A stretch of DNA of 64,000 bases from JAGVSZ01 sp963747775 (GTDB lineage: Bacteria; Pseudomonadota; Gammaproteobacteria; Burkholderiales; SG8-39). The position numbers and the translations under genes are program-made. The stretch spans positions 1 through 64,000 of the forward strand of contig CAVVGT010000008.1 of the NCBI GenBank assembly GCA_963747775.1, in the 5' to 3' direction. Position 1 is the stretch's first letter. The number at the start of each line of letters is the position of its first letter. The notes under the pieces were generated by a model. That model did no database searches. It was not told the DNA's origin and worked only from the letters and a program-made list of their open reading frames with translations. This document shows positions 38,000-47,642 of this stretch, in pieces.

Positions 38000-39666
38000 T
38001 TGAAGTACCGCTCCGAGAGTTCCGGGTCGCGCATCAGCTCCTCCGGCGTGCCCTCGGCGAGCTTGCGGCCCTCGTCGAGGAACACGACCTGGCTGCACAG
38101 CTCCCGGATCACGTCGAGGTTATGCTCGATGATGCACAGCGTGCGGCCGGACGCGGCGAGCTGCTTGAAGATCGGGAACACCTTCGCGAGCGCGTTCGGG
38201 GCGAGACCCGAAAGCGGCTCGTCGAAGAGCAGCGCCTCCGCGCCGGTCGCGAGGAGTCGCGCGACCACGAGCAGCTTCTCCTCGGCATAGGAGAGATCGG
38301 CGGCGAGGTCGGCGGCGCGCCCCGCGAGTCCGACGAACTCGAGGATCCCCATCGCGCGCCCGAGGTTCTCGCGCTCCTCCTTGCGCACCGACCAGGGCGC
38401 GAAATAGACGGAGGGCAGGTGATCGCCCCGCTGGCGGGGCAGGGCAACCAGCACGTTCTCGAGCACCGTCAGGGCCGTGAAGAGCTTCAGGTCCTGGAAA
38501 GAGCGCGCGACGCCCAGTCGGACGATCTGGTGCGGCTTGAGTCCGTTCAGCGAGCGCCCGCGGTAGCGCACCTCGCCTTCGTTCGGCTGCAGGAAGCCGG
38601 TGAGAAGGTTGAACGCGGTCGTCTTTCCGGCGCCGTTCGGACCGATCAGGCCGGTGATGCGGCCCGGCTCGAGCGTGATTTCGAGCCCCGATACGGCGAC
38701 GATCCCGCCGAACCGGCGGGCCAGTCCACGCCCCTCGAGCGCCGCCGCCGCGACCTGAGTGTCGACTGGCGGCCGTTCGGGCGGGGCGCGGTAGTGGTGG
38801 GCCGAAGCGAACTCCGGAAGCAGCCCCTGCGGGCGCAGTCGCAGGATGAGGATGAGCAGCAGCCCGTAGAGCATCTGCCGCACCTTGTCGGCGATGTCCG
38901 AGGGCATGTCGACGAATTTCAGGAGCTCGGGCAGCACCGCGAGGATCACCGCGCCCACGATCGAGCCGAACAGGTTCCCGGTCCCGCCGAGAATCACCAT
39001 TGCGAGGAGGTAGATCGTCAGCTCCACCGTGAAGCTCTCGGCGGAGACGAACGTCACGTAATGCGCGTACAGCGATCCCGCGACCGAGGCGAGCGCCGCC
39101 GCGATCGCGAACACCGACAGCTTCATCGCGACGACGTTCTTGCCGATCGCCTGCGCCGCGGCCTCGTTCTCGCGCATGGCCTTGAGCGCGCGACCGAACG
39201 GCGAGGCGCCGAGTCGCCAGGCAATCGCGAAGCAGACCGCGGCCACGGCCAGCGCGAACGGCAGGAACTTTCCCGGCGTGTCGAGGCTCACGCCGAACAG
39301 CACCACGCGCGGGATCGCGCGGATGCCGTCGGTCCCGCCGGTGAGATCGGTCCAGTTGATCAGGATCGCGCTGACGATGACCTGCAGCGCCAGCGTGACG
39401 ATGACGAGGTAGTCGCCGCCGATGCGCAGCGCCGGCAGCGCGATGACCACGCCGAGCAGCGCCGTCACCACGACGCCGGCGCAGAGCGGCCAGGGGAACG
39501 GAATGCCGAGCTTCGCGGCGAGGATCGCGGTCGCGTATGCACCGACGCCGAAGAACGCCGCGTGCGAGAGCGCGAAGAGCCCTGCGTACCCGATCAGCAG
39601 GTTAAAGGAGCTGGCCAGGATCGCGTAGAGCGACACCATCACCAGCACGTGCAGGACGTAGTCCAT
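37996..39666 (-). CDS. Fused LivM permease - LivG ATPase
   Basis: 556-residue fusion. Residues 1 to about 295 form the LivM permease (YVLHVLVMVSLYAILASSFN; GGDYLVIVTLALQVI; ILGGTGNLFGS). After a short linker (about 300-320) the LivG ATPase follows with Walker A GPNGAGKTT, signature LSYAEEKLL and Walker B LLFDEPLSGL. ATG 39666 overlaps the LivH stop by one base. LivM-LivG fusions occur in many proteobacterial HAAT importers and keep the 1:1 pairing of pore and motor. The frame is intact. Confidence 0.9.
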   Translation of the reverse strand: MDYVLHVLVMVSLYAILASSFNLLIGYAGLFALSHAAFFGVGAYATAILAAKLGIPFPWPLCAGVVVTALLGVVIALPALRIGGDYLVIVTLALQVIVSAILINWTDLTGGTDGIRAIPRVVLFGVSLDTPGKFLPFALAVAAVCFAIAWRLGASPFGRALKAMRENEAAAQAIGKNVVAMKLSVFAIAAALASVAGSLYAHYVTFVSAESFTVELTIYLLAMVILGGTGNLFGSIVGAVILAVLPELLKFVDMPSDIADKVRQMLYGLLLILILRLRPQGLLPEFASAHHYRAPPERPPVDTQVAAAALEGRGLARRFGGIVAVSGLEITLEPGRITGLIGPNGAGKTTAFNLLTGFLQPNEGEVRYRGRSLNGLKPHQIVRLGVARSFQDLKLFTALTVLENVLVALPRQRGDHLPSVYFAPWSVRKEERENLGRAMGILEFVGLAGRAADLAADLSYAEEKLLVVARLLATGAEALLFDEPLSGLAPNALAKVFPIFKQLAASGRTLCIIEHNLDVIRELCSQVVFLDEGRKLAEGTPEELMRDPELSERYFK

Positions 39667-40532
39667 TACTGGCGCCCGCCGAACAGGCCGCGCGGGCGGA
39701 GGAGCAGGACCAGGAACAGCACCACGAAGGCGATCGAGCTCTGCCACTCGGTCGGGATCTTCACCATGCCGGTGCTCTCGACCAGGCCGAGGGCGAGCCC
39801 GCCGGCCGCGGCGCCGCGCAGCGATCCCACACCGCCGACGACGACCGCGACGAACGCCATGAACACCGCGACGAATCCCATGTGCGCCGTGGCGCCGTCC
39901 TTCACCAGGATCAGGCAGGCGGGCACCGCGGCGACCGCGGACCCGATGACGAACGAGGCGAGCGAGACGCGCAGCGTGTCGATCCCGATGACCCGCGCCA
40001 TCTCCGGGTTGTCGGTCATCGCGAGCACGGCTTTGCCGAAGCGCGTTCGCGTCACGTAGAGGGCGAGCCCCGCCCCGACGATCACGAGCGCCGCCACCTG
40101 CGCGAGCTGCGAGCTGGTGACGACGAGCGGTCCCCAGAGGAACACGCCGGCGGGCGGCGCCGGCACGACCTTGGTGTCGGTGCCGAACACGACCCCGATC
40201 GCGTTCTCGAGCACGATGAACAGCCCGAGCGACGCGATCAGGATGACGAGCGGCGGGCTCCCTTCGCGCTCGAACGGGCGATAGACGACGAGGTAGGCGA
40301 GGGCGCCCGCCACGGCGCCGGTCGCGATGCCGGCGACGACGGCCAGCCAGAGCGGGGCGCCGAGCGTCGCCGCGGCGAACCAGCACCCGTACGCGGAGAG
40401 CGCGTAGACCGGCCCGTACGCGAAGTGCGTGATCCGCGTCGTGCCGAAGATGAGACCGAACCCGAGCGCGAGCAGCGCGTAATGGCTGCCGTTCACCAGC
40501 CCGTTGACGACGAGCTGGGCGATGAGGTCCAC
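39666..40532 (-). CDS. livH: Branched-chain-type ABC permease
   Basis: 288-residue membrane permease with about eight hydrophobic helices. Family segments are NGLVNGSHYALLALGFGLIFG, ITHFAYGPVYALSAYG and AVVVGGVGSLRGAAAGGLALGL. It lies 27 bases after the binding-protein gene and overlaps the LivMG start. Confidence 0.9.
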   Translation of the reverse strand: MDLIAQLVVNGLVNGSHYALLALGFGLIFGTTRITHFAYGPVYALSAYGCWFAAATLGAPLWLAVVAGIATGAVAGALAYLVVYRPFEREGSPPLVILIASLGLFIVLENAIGVVFGTDTKVVPAPPAGVFLWGPLVVTSSQLAQVAALVIVGAGLALYVTRTRFGKAVLAMTDNPEMARVIGIDTLRVSLASFVIGSAVAAVPACLILVKDGATAHMGFVAVFMAFVAVVVGGVGSLRGAAAGGLALGLVESTGMVKIPTEWQSSIAFVVLFLVLLLRPRGLFGGRQ

Positions 40533-40559
40533 GCCGGCCCCCCGGCGCCGCTCAGGCGC

Positions 40560-41714
40560 TCACTTGATCTCGACGAACTTCTCGAACTTGTTCTTATCGC
40601 CCTCGACCTTGAACAGCCCGACCCGCTTGAGCGCGACGCCGTTCGGCTGGAACACCATCTGGCCGCCGTAAACGCTGTCGAACTGCGGATTCGTGTACAG
40701 CGCCACCTTGAGCGCTTCGCCGTTCAGGTAATCGCCGCCCTTCGCGCGCGCGCGCTTGAGCAGCTCGGCGATCATGTACACGCCTTCGTAGTAGTTGGCC
40801 GCGTAGAAGTCCGGCTTCGTCTTGTAGCGCTTGTCGTAGCCCTCCGCGAAGCGCTGCGACCAGGGCTGGTCGGCCGACGGCTCGAAGTAGTCGTTGATGA
40901 AGAGATACCCCTCGCCCAGGGTGCCGGCGATCTTGGCGTCGTTGGCGGTGTACTCGATGCCGATCACCGGCTGCTTCATGCCCAACTCGCGGATGCGCTT
41001 CACCGCGAGGCCGGTCTCGGGATTGAACATCCAGAGCCCGATCGCATCGGGGTTGGCGGCGCGGATCTTGGCGATCTGGGTGTCCATGTTGGTCGCGCCC
41101 TGCGGCACCGCTTCGGTGGCCACGATGGTGCCGCCGAGCTTCGTCCAGTACGGCGTGACCGCGCGCACCACGCTGTCTCCGGCGTCGTTCTTCCAGTGCA
41201 GCACCGCCAGCTTCTTCACGCCGAGCGACTGCAGGTGCGCGGCCGCGGCGAGGCCGAGGTCCGCGGCGAGCGAGCGGTTGTGGAAGATGTACTTCGAGAC
41301 CCCGACCAGGCTGTTCGAGACCCCGCCGCCGTTCAGGAGCAGGATGTTGTGCTGGTCGGCGAGCGGCGCGATCGCCTGCGTGGGGGCGGAAAACGAGGTC
41401 ATGACGATCTTGGCGTCGCTGATGGTGATCAGCCGGTTCATCGCCGACACCGCTTCCTGGGCGTTGCCGGACTTGTGGTCCTCGATCACGGCCTCGAGCG
41501 GGATGCCGTTGACCCCGCCCTTGGCGTTGATCTCGTCGACGGCCTGCTTGATCCCTTGGCTCATGACCGTGCCGTAGAAGCTCGCCTGTCCGCTCATCGC
41601 GAGAATGGCGCCGATCTTGTACGTCTTCGGGTCCTTGGGCGGTTGCTGGGCCGCAACGTTGCCGGCCAGCACGAGTGCGGAGAATGCTGCGACGAGCAGC
41701 GAGAACTTGCGCAT
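40560..41714 (-). CDS. livK: ABC transporter substrate-binding protein (LivK/HAAT type)
   Basis: 384-residue periplasmic binding protein with a Sec signal peptide (MRKFSLLVAAFSALVLAGNV-AAQ, cleavage after about residue 22). The mature part starts TYKIGAILAMSGQASFYG, a type I periplasmic fold, and contains DEINAKGGVNGIPLE. A strong AAGGAGGAG ribosome site precedes ATG 41714. It is the first gene of the liv set. The upstream neighbour is an acyl-CoA synthetase, so an organic acid is a likely ligand. Confidence 0.88.
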   Translation of the reverse strand: MRKFSLLVAAFSALVLAGNVAAQQPPKDPKTYKIGAILAMSGQASFYGTVMSQGIKQAVDEINAKGGVNGIPLEAVIEDHKSGNAQEAVSAMNRLITISDAKIVMTSFSAPTQAIAPLADQHNILLLNGGGVSNSLVGVSKYIFHNRSLAADLGLAAAAHLQSLGVKKLAVLHWKNDAGDSVVRAVTPYWTKLGGTIVATEAVPQGATNMDTQIAKIRAANPDAIGLWMFNPETGLAVKRIRELGMKQPVIGIEYTANDAKIAGTLGEGYLFINDYFEPSADQPWSQRFAEGYDKRYKTKPDFYAANYYEGVYMIAELLKRARAKGGDYLNGEALKVALYTNPQFDSVYGGQMVFQPNGVALKRVGLFKVEGDKNKFEKFVEIK

Positions 41715-41799
41715 GATCCACTCCTCCTTGTGATTGTCGAACGATTCTGCCCGCGCACCGGGTCGGGGTCAACGAGCGCGCACGCTTTCCCGATCCTGC

Positions 41800-43902
41800 T
41801 CAGGACGTCGCGTTCGCGCGTCCGCCGCGCTCGATCAATGCGTCGACGACGAGGGCGCCTTCCCCGACTGCGCCGACCATCACCGGGTTGAGGTCCACCG
41901 ACGCGATCGCGCCGCCGGCGGCGTGGATCAGCCGGCCCACGCCGATCGCCACGGCGGCGAGCGCCTCGACGTCGAGCGGCGGCTCGCCGCGCACGCCGGC
42001 GAGCAGCGGGGCGATGCGCAATCCCGCGAGCGCCTGCCGCACCTCCGCGACGTCGAATGGCGGCACCAGCACCGCGAAGTCCTTCAGTGCCTCGACATAC
42101 TTGCCGCCGTCGCCGACGATCACCACCGGGCCGAACACCGGATCGACACGCGCGCCGACCATGAACTCGCGACGCAGCCTCCGCATGGCGGCGACGATCA
42201 CGCCGTCGCGCGCGGCACCGAGCATCGCCAGCTTGCCCCACTGCGCGTCGAAGTGCCGCGCCGCTTCGTCGGCGCTCGTCACGTTCAGCGCCACGAGGCC
42301 GTGCTCGGACTTGTGCGGCACGTCGATCGAGCACGCTTTCACCGCCACTGGCCCGCCGATCGCGCGGAATGCGGCGCGGGCCTCGTCGGCGCTCTTGCAC
42401 AGCTTGTGGGGCACTACCGGCAGGCCGGTCCCGGCGAGCGTCGCGAGGCTCTCGGCTTCGTTCAGGAAGCGATGCGCGCCGCGCGGCACGTCGACCGGCA
42501 CGGCGTCCGGCCACTCGATGCGCGGCTTGCGCAGCAGCGCCGTGTGGGTCGCGAGCTGCGCGAGCACGCCGAGCGCCTCGCTCTCGTTCGCGTACACGGG
42601 CAGGCCGGCGGCGCGGAACGCTGCGGCGACCGGCTCCTGCGTCGCGGCAACGGCGACCGGCTTGGCCGTCGTCGCTGCGAAGATCGCGGTGTCGCGCGCG
42701 AACGTGTCGACGTCGTAGCCGGCTCCGGCGACCGGGATGTTGATGAAGAAGAGATCCGCAGCCGGATCACGCGCGACGATCGGGAGCACTTCGCCGAACA
42801 GATGGCTGTTGGAGAGCAGTGCGGCGGTGATGTCGATCGGATTGGTCGTCGTGGCGAAGCCGGGCAGTTTCGCGGCCGCCTCGCGTCGCGTCTCCGGGGC
42901 CAGCTCGGCGAGCGGGAGGCCGAAGTCTTCGGAGGCGTCCGCTGCCATCACGCAGCTCGCGCCCGAGTTGCTGATCACCACCAGGCGCCGGCCATGCGGC
43001 CGCCAGCCCTTGAGATACGTTTCCGCCGAGCGCGCGAGCTCGTGCGGCTCGCGCACCCGCATGATGCCGTGGTGGCGGAAGAACGCGTCGACGACCCGGT
43101 CCTCGTTGGCGAGCGCGCCGGTGTGCGACGATGCCGCCTTCTGTCCGCTCGCGGAGCGACCGGCTTTCACCACGACGATCGGCAGATCGCGACCTCGGGC
43201 GAAGGCCGCGGCGCGCGCGAGGGTGTCCGGGTCGGCAACGGTCTCGAGATAGAGCAGGATCAGCTTCACGTCCGGATCGTGCGCGACCGCCCAGGTCAGG
43301 TCGGCGACCGTGACGTCGGCCTCGTTCCCCGTGGCGTGCGCGTGCCGGACGCCGATACCGCGGCCGCGCAGCAGCCCGTAGGTCACTGCGCACATGCCGC
43401 CGCTCTGGCTGATCACCGCGACCGGGCCGTCCTGCGCCGCGGTCTCGATGAACATCGTCGAGAAGCTGGCGATCGCGCCGTTGCCGAAGTTCGCGAGGCC
43501 CTGGCTGTTCGGCCCGACGATCCGCATGCCGGCGGCGCGAGCGCGCGCCACCATGCCGCGCTGGACCGCGCGACCTTCCTCCCCGGTCTCGCCGAAGCCC
43601 GACGCGATCACGATCGCCGTCTTCACCCCGCGCCGGGCGCATTCATCGACCGCCGCCACGGTCTGCTCGCCGCCGACGATGACGAGCGCGAGGTCCGGAA
43701 CCTCGGGCAACGCGGCGAGCGTGGGATAGGACTTGAGCCCCTGGATCTCCACGCGCCCGGGGTTGATCGGGTAGATGCGGCCCGCGTAGCCCTGGCGCTG
43801 CATGTAGTGGATCGGGCGGCCGCCGATCTTGTTGATGTTCTCCGAGGCGCCGATGATCGCGATCGACTTCGGATCGATCGCGGACTGGAGGAGGTCGGTC
43901 AT
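41800..43902 (-). CDS. ADP-forming acyl-CoA synthetase (acetate-CoA ligase family)
   Basis: 700 residues. Order of domains: CoA-binding Rossmann domain (SIAIIGASENINKIGG), succinyl-CoA-ligase-like domains with the phospho-histidine H260 in SSHTGALANEDRVVDAF, then an ATP-grasp domain from about residue 480 (PVVPHKLCKSADEARAAF; KACSIDVPHKSEHGLV). It activates a carboxylic acid to its CoA thioester with ATP. Sitting between an importer and a beta-oxidation-like gene set, it probably activates the imported acid. A family of NDP-forming ligases, feruloyl/pimeloyl/acetyl types included, fits. Confidence 0.87.
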   Translation of the reverse strand: MTDLLQSAIDPKSIAIIGASENINKIGGRPIHYMQRQGYAGRIYPINPGRVEIQGLKSYPTLAALPEVPDLALVIVGGEQTVAAVDECARRGVKTAIVIASGFGETGEEGRAVQRGMVARARAAGMRIVGPNSQGLANFGNGAIASFSTMFIETAAQDGPVAVISQSGGMCAVTYGLLRGRGIGVRHAHATGNEADVTVADLTWAVAHDPDVKLILLYLETVADPDTLARAAAFARGRDLPIVVVKAGRSASGQKAASSHTGALANEDRVVDAFFRHHGIMRVREPHELARSAETYLKGWRPHGRRLVVISNSGASCVMAADASEDFGLPLAELAPETRREAAAKLPGFATTTNPIDITAALLSNSHLFGEVLPIVARDPAADLFFINIPVAGAGYDVDTFARDTAIFAATTAKPVAVAATQEPVAAAFRAAGLPVYANESEALGVLAQLATHTALLRKPRIEWPDAVPVDVPRGAHRFLNEAESLATLAGTGLPVVPHKLCKSADEARAAFRAIGGPVAVKACSIDVPHKSEHGLVALNVTSADEAARHFDAQWGKLAMLGAARDGVIVAAMRRLRREFMVGARVDPVFGPVVIVGDGGKYVEALKDFAVLVPPFDVAEVRQALAGLRIAPLLAGVRGEPPLDVEALAAVAIGVGRLIHAAGGAIASVDLNPVMVGAVGEGALVVDALIERGGRANATS

Positions 43903-43937
43903 GGGAGATCCCGGGGGCGAGGATGCGGCGATCGAGG

Positions 43938-44738
43938 TCAGCGCACGAACCGCGGCGCGCGCTTGTCGAGGAAGGCGGCGATGCCCTCGCTGCATTCGTC
44001 GTGGTAGAGGCTCTCGATGAAAGTATCGCGCTCGGCATCGAGCTGCGCCTGCCGGGCGCGCCCGCGGGCGGCATAGACGAGCCGCTTGATCCGCGCCTGG
44101 GCCTGCGCGGGTCCCTGCGCGAGGCGCTCGGCCCACGCGAGCGCCTCGGCGAGCGCGCGGCCGCGCGCGACGACGCGGTTCACCACGCCGAGCGCGTGCA
44201 GCCGCGCTGCGCTGACGGGCGTACCGTCGAGCAGCAGTTCCAGCGCGGCCTGGGGCGGCAGCGCGTTCGCAAGCGAGTCGGAACCGCCGCCGTCGGGCGA
44301 CAGGCCGACCTTCACGTAGGACATGACGAACTTCGCGTCCTCGGCGGCGACGATCAGGTCGCAGGCGAGGCACACCGAGAAGCCGCCGCCCGCGGCAGCG
44401 CCCTCGACCGCGGCAAGGACCGGCTTCGGGCACGCGCGCATCGCCATCACCCACTCGTGCAGCGCGTTCAGGCTCGCGATCTGGCCATCCGGCGGCAGCG
44501 CGCGCTGCGCGCGCAGGCGGTTGAGGTTGCCGCCGCCGCAGAAATGCTCGCCCTCACCGGTGAGCACCACCGCGCCGATGCCGTCGTTCGCCGCGGCGTC
44601 GCGGAGCGCGGCGACCGCCGCCGGGTAGAGCGCCGGCGCCAACGCGTTGCGCGCCCGCGGGTTGCTGATCGTCAACACCAGGACGCGGCCCCGGGGCTCC
44701 GACAGCAGGCGTGCGGCTTCGGGTGCGGGCGAAGTCAT
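43938..44738 (-). CDS. Enoyl-CoA hydratase/isomerase
   Basis: 266-residue crotonase-fold protein from ATG 44738 (MTSPAPEAARLLSEP). Oxyanion-hole segments are FCGGGNLNRLR and AVEGAAAGGGFSVCLACDLIVA. The catalytic glutamate positions of mitochondrial hydratase look altered: the second region reads VGLSPDGGGSDSLA, where D/G replaces E, as in many isomerase-type members. It starts 3 bases after the TTT-receptor stop, so they share an operon. Substrate unknown. Confidence 0.86.
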   Translation of the reverse strand: MTSPAPEAARLLSEPRGRVLVLTISNPRARNALAPALYPAAVAALRDAAANDGIGAVVLTGEGEHFCGGGNLNRLRAQRALPPDGQIASLNALHEWVMAMRACPKPVLAAVEGAAAGGGFSVCLACDLIVAAEDAKFVMSYVKVGLSPDGGGSDSLANALPPQAALELLLDGTPVSAARLHALGVVNRVVARGRALAEALAWAERLAQGPAQAQARIKRLVYAARGRARQAQLDAERDTFIESLYHDECSEGIAAFLDKRAPRFVR

Positions 44739-44740
44739 GG

Positions 44741-45718
44741 TCAATCGGCCTTGATGTTGGCGTCCTTGACGACCTTCGCCCACTTGGCGATCTCGGCCTT
44801 GACGAACGCGCCGAACTGGTCCGGAGTGCCGGGCGTCGCTTCGGCGCCCGCCTCGAGCAGACGTTTTCTGACCTCGGGATCGCTCAGCGCCTTCACGATG
44901 TCCGCATTCACCTTCGCGACCATCTCCTTCGGCGTGCCGGCCGGCGCGAAGACGCCGGCCCAGGAGTATGCGTCGTAGCCCTTGACGCCGGACTCGGCGA
45001 TCGTCGGCACGTCCGGCACGAGGGCCGAGCGCTTCGGGCTGCCGACGCCGAGCGCGCGCAGGCGCCCGCTCTTGACGTGCGGCAGGGCGGTCGGCGCGTC
45101 GCTGAACATCAGCTGCACCTGCCCGCCGAGAAGATCGGTCATCGCCGGCGCGCTGCCCTTGAACGGGACGTGCAGCAGATCGACGCCGGCCATGGTCTTG
45201 AACAGCTCGCCGGCGAGGTGCGTCCCGCCGCCGTTGCCGGCCGAGCCGAACGCGAGCTTTCCCGGGTTCTTCTTCGCGTAGGCGATGAGCGCCTGCACCG
45301 TCTGCGCCGGAACGGACGGGTGCGCCACGAGGATGATCGGGAACTGGGCGGCGAAGGTGACCGGCACGAAATCCTTCTCGATGCTGTAGGGCAGCCTGGC
45401 GTTGAGGCTGGGCAGCACGGAGTGATGGATGCTGCCGACGAAGAACGTATAGCCGTCCGGGGTGGATTTCGCCGCCGCCTCCGCGCCGACGATGCCGCCG
45501 GCACCGGCGCGGTTCTCCACCAGCGCCTGCTGGCCCCAGTACTCGGAGAGCTTCTGGGTGAACGCCCGTGCGGTCGTGTCGACCGGACCGGCGGGCGGGA
45601 AGGGCACGATGAAGCGAACCGGCTTGGCCGGATAGCCCTGCGCGAGCGCGGGCAGTGCCGCACCGGCGAGCAAGGCCGCGGCGGAAGCGAGGAAACAGCG
45701 GCGGGCGAGCGATTTCAT
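44741..45718 (-). CDS. Bug/TTT-family substrate-binding protein
   Basis: 325-residue tripartite-tricarboxylate-transporter receptor with a twin-Arg-like signal (MKSLARRCFLASAAALLAG). Family motifs are GYPAKPVRFIVPFPPAGPVD, ENRAGAGGIVGAEA, FGSAGNGGGTHLAGELF and HVPFKGSAPAMTDLLGG. No TctA/TctB membrane genes are nearby, so it may be an orphan receptor working with membrane parts encoded elsewhere, or acting in sensing. These receptors are greatly expanded in Burkholderiales. Confidence 0.9.
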   Translation of the reverse strand: MKSLARRCFLASAAALLAGAALPALAQGYPAKPVRFIVPFPPAGPVDTTARAFTQKLSEYWGQQALVENRAGAGGIVGAEAAAKSTPDGYTFFVGSIHHSVLPSLNARLPYSIEKDFVPVTFAAQFPIILVAHPSVPAQTVQALIAYAKKNPGKLAFGSAGNGGGTHLAGELFKTMAGVDLLHVPFKGSAPAMTDLLGGQVQLMFSDAPTALPHVKSGRLRALGVGSPKRSALVPDVPTIAESGVKGYDAYSWAGVFAPAGTPKEMVAKVNADIVKALSDPEVRKRLLEAGAEATPGTPDQFGAFVKAEIAKWAKVVKDANIKAD

Positions 45719-45752
45719 GGCAGGGTCTCCGGTGGTTTGGCGGCGGACGCGC

Positions 45753-46628
45753 TCAGGCGATCCGGGCGCGGCCGTAGTCGAGCACGATCTTGTCGCGCTC
45801 CTTCGCGAGGGCGCGGAAGGCGATCTCGCCGCCCTCGCGGTACATCTCGACGCGGATGGTCTCGCCGGGGAACACCGGCGCGGAGAACCGCGCGAACATG
45901 CGCTGCAGCCGCATCGGTTCGTAGCCGCAGCACGTCGCCAGCAGCGCGTGACACGCGACGCCGAAGGTCCCCAGGCCGTGCAGGATCGGGCGGTCGAAGC
46001 CGGCTTTCCGCGCGGCGGCGGGCTCGGAGTGCAGCGGGTTGCGGTCCGCGCAGAGGCGATAGAGCAGGGCCTGATGCGGCAGCGTGGCGAGCTCGCAGAC
46101 GAAGTCGGGCGCGCGCTCCGGAACCTGCGGCGGCGGCGGCGGAGCGACGTCGGTCAGACCGTCGCGCGCCGCGAAGCCGCCATCCCCGCGGCAGAACGTC
46201 GTGTGCGTCACGGTCGCGAGCTTCGTGCCGCTTGCCTTGTCGAACAGCGCCTTCTCGTAGGTGACGGTCGCGCCCCGGCCCGCGCCCTTGTCGACGACGT
46301 GGGTGATGCGATGCCGCGAGATCACCGTGCCCGCGGCCGGCAACGGCGCGTGCAGGACGATCAGCTCCTCGCCGTGGACGATCTTCGAGAAGTCGATCCC
46401 GGTTTCCGGATTGCGCATCCAAGATCCCGGGTAGCCGAGGATCACCGCCATCGTCGGCAGCGCGCGGGGCGAACCCGGCACGGTGTCGTTGACGAACGCG
46501 AGCTGCCGCTCGTCCATCGGATCGGCCCCCACGCCGACGCCGAGCGCGTACAGCATCGCGTCATCGGCGGTGTAGGCGTGCTCGATCTCGGGGAAAGCCC
46601 AGTCCTTCAACTTGCGGTAGTCGATCAT
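45753..46628 (-). CDS. MaoC-family (R)-specific enoyl-CoA hydratase 2
   Basis: 291 residues forming a double hot-dog hydratase like the hydratase-2 unit of peroxisomal multifunctional enzyme. The active-site segment YRLCADRNPLHSEPAAARKAGFDRPILHGL is nearly canonical, containing the Asp/His pair. The N-terminal half (DAMLYALGVGVGADP) is the decorated hot-dog. With the SDR dehydrogenase at 52.3 kb, which is of the matching (3R) type, it gives an MFE-2-like hydration/oxidation pair for CoA esters. Confidence 0.88.
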   Translation of the reverse strand: MIDYRKLKDWAFPEIEHAYTADDAMLYALGVGVGADPMDERQLAFVNDTVPGSPRALPTMAVILGYPGSWMRNPETGIDFSKIVHGEELIVLHAPLPAAGTVISRHRITHVVDKGAGRGATVTYEKALFDKASGTKLATVTHTTFCRGDGGFAARDGLTDVAPPPPPQVPERAPDFVCELATLPHQALLYRLCADRNPLHSEPAAARKAGFDRPILHGLGTFGVACHALLATCCGYEPMRLQRMFARFSAPVFPGETIRVEMYREGGEIAFRALAKERDKIVLDYGRARIA

Positions 46629-46632
46629 GGCG

Positions 46633-47610
46633 TCAGTCCAGGGTCGCCCCGGATGCCTTCACCACCTTCGCCCACTTCGCAAGCTCCGACTGGATGAATG
46701 CGGCGTACTGCTCGGGCGGGCGCCACGCGGCGCCGAATCCCTGCGCGGCGAAACGCTCCTTGACTTCCGGAACCTCGAGGGCTTTCTTCACTTCGGCATT
46801 CAGCTTCGCGACCACGTCCTTGGGCGTCCCCGCCGGCGCGAGCAGCCCGTTCCAGGCGATCGCCTCGTAGCCGGGCAGCCCCGACTCGGCCACCGTCGGC
46901 AGCTCCGGCGCGGCGGACGAGCGCGCCGCGCTGGTGACGGCGAGCGCGCGCAACTTGCCGGTCTTCACCTGCGGCATGGCCGAGAGCATGGTGTCGAACA
47001 TCAGGTCGGCCTGCCCGCCGATCACGTCGGTCAGCGCCGGGGCACTGCCCTTGTACGGCACGTGATTCATCTTGATCCCGGCCATCGAGCTGAAGAGCTC
47101 AGCGGAGAGATGCGTCGACTGCCCGTTGCCGGACGACGCGTAGTTGAGCCCGCCCGGCTTCGTTTTCGCAAGCGCGATCAGCTCCTTCACGTTCTTCGCC
47201 GGCAGCGATGGATGGGTGACGATGACGAGCGGCCCGCCGGTGAGTTGCGACACCGGCGCGAAGTCCTTCTGCAGGTCGTAGCCGAGTTGCTTGAAGAGCG
47301 ATGGGTTGATGGCGTGCGCCGTCGTGGCGACGAGCAGCGTGTAACCGTCGGCCGGCGCACGCGCCACCGCCTCGGCGCCGATGTTCCCGCCCGCGCCGGC
47401 GCGGTTCTCGACGAGGAACTGCTGCCCGGTCTGCTCCGCGAGCTTGTGGCTCACCACGCGCGCGACGATGTCGGTCGGCCCGCCCGGCGGGTACGGCACG
47501 ACGACCTTGACCGGTTTGGCCGGGTAGCCCTGCGCGAGGGCGCTCGCCGCGAGCGCCGCGCCGAGCGCGCCGAACGCCGCGCGCCCGATGGCGATCTTCC
47601 AGAGTTGCAT
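46633..47610 (-). CDS. Bug/TTT-family substrate-binding protein (second copy)
   Basis: 325 residues from ATG 47610, preceded by GGAGGAGAGAGG. The signal peptide runs MQLWKIAIGRAAFGALGAALAASALAQ. Family motifs are GYPAKPVKVVVPYPPGGPTD, ENRAGAGGNIGAEAVA and YASSGNGQSTHLSAELF. Similar in layout to the copy at 44.7-45.7 kb but clearly diverged, so the two probably bind different acids. No TctAB genes accompany it. Confidence 0.9.
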   Translation of the reverse strand: MQLWKIAIGRAAFGALGAALAASALAQGYPAKPVKVVVPYPPGGPTDIVARVVSHKLAEQTGQQFLVENRAGAGGNIGAEAVARAPADGYTLLVATTAHAINPSLFKQLGYDLQKDFAPVSQLTGGPLVIVTHPSLPAKNVKELIALAKTKPGGLNYASSGNGQSTHLSAELFSSMAGIKMNHVPYKGSAPALTDVIGGQADLMFDTMLSAMPQVKTGKLRALAVTSAARSSAAPELPTVAESGLPGYEAIAWNGLLAPAGTPKDVVAKLNAEVKKALEVPEVKERFAAQGFGAAWRPPEQYAAFIQSELAKWAKVVKASGATLD

Positions 47611-47642
47611 GTCCTCTCTCCTCCGACGAAGCCGGCCGGACG

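Noticed and set aside
38122..40059. Long plus-strand frame opposite livMG and livH
   Set aside because: Arg/Glu/Asp-rich antisense shadow; the transporter genes on the minus strand have all family motifs.
39882..41891. Plus-strand frame of about 669 codons opposite livK
   Set aside because: Low-complexity shadow of a well-defined binding-protein gene.
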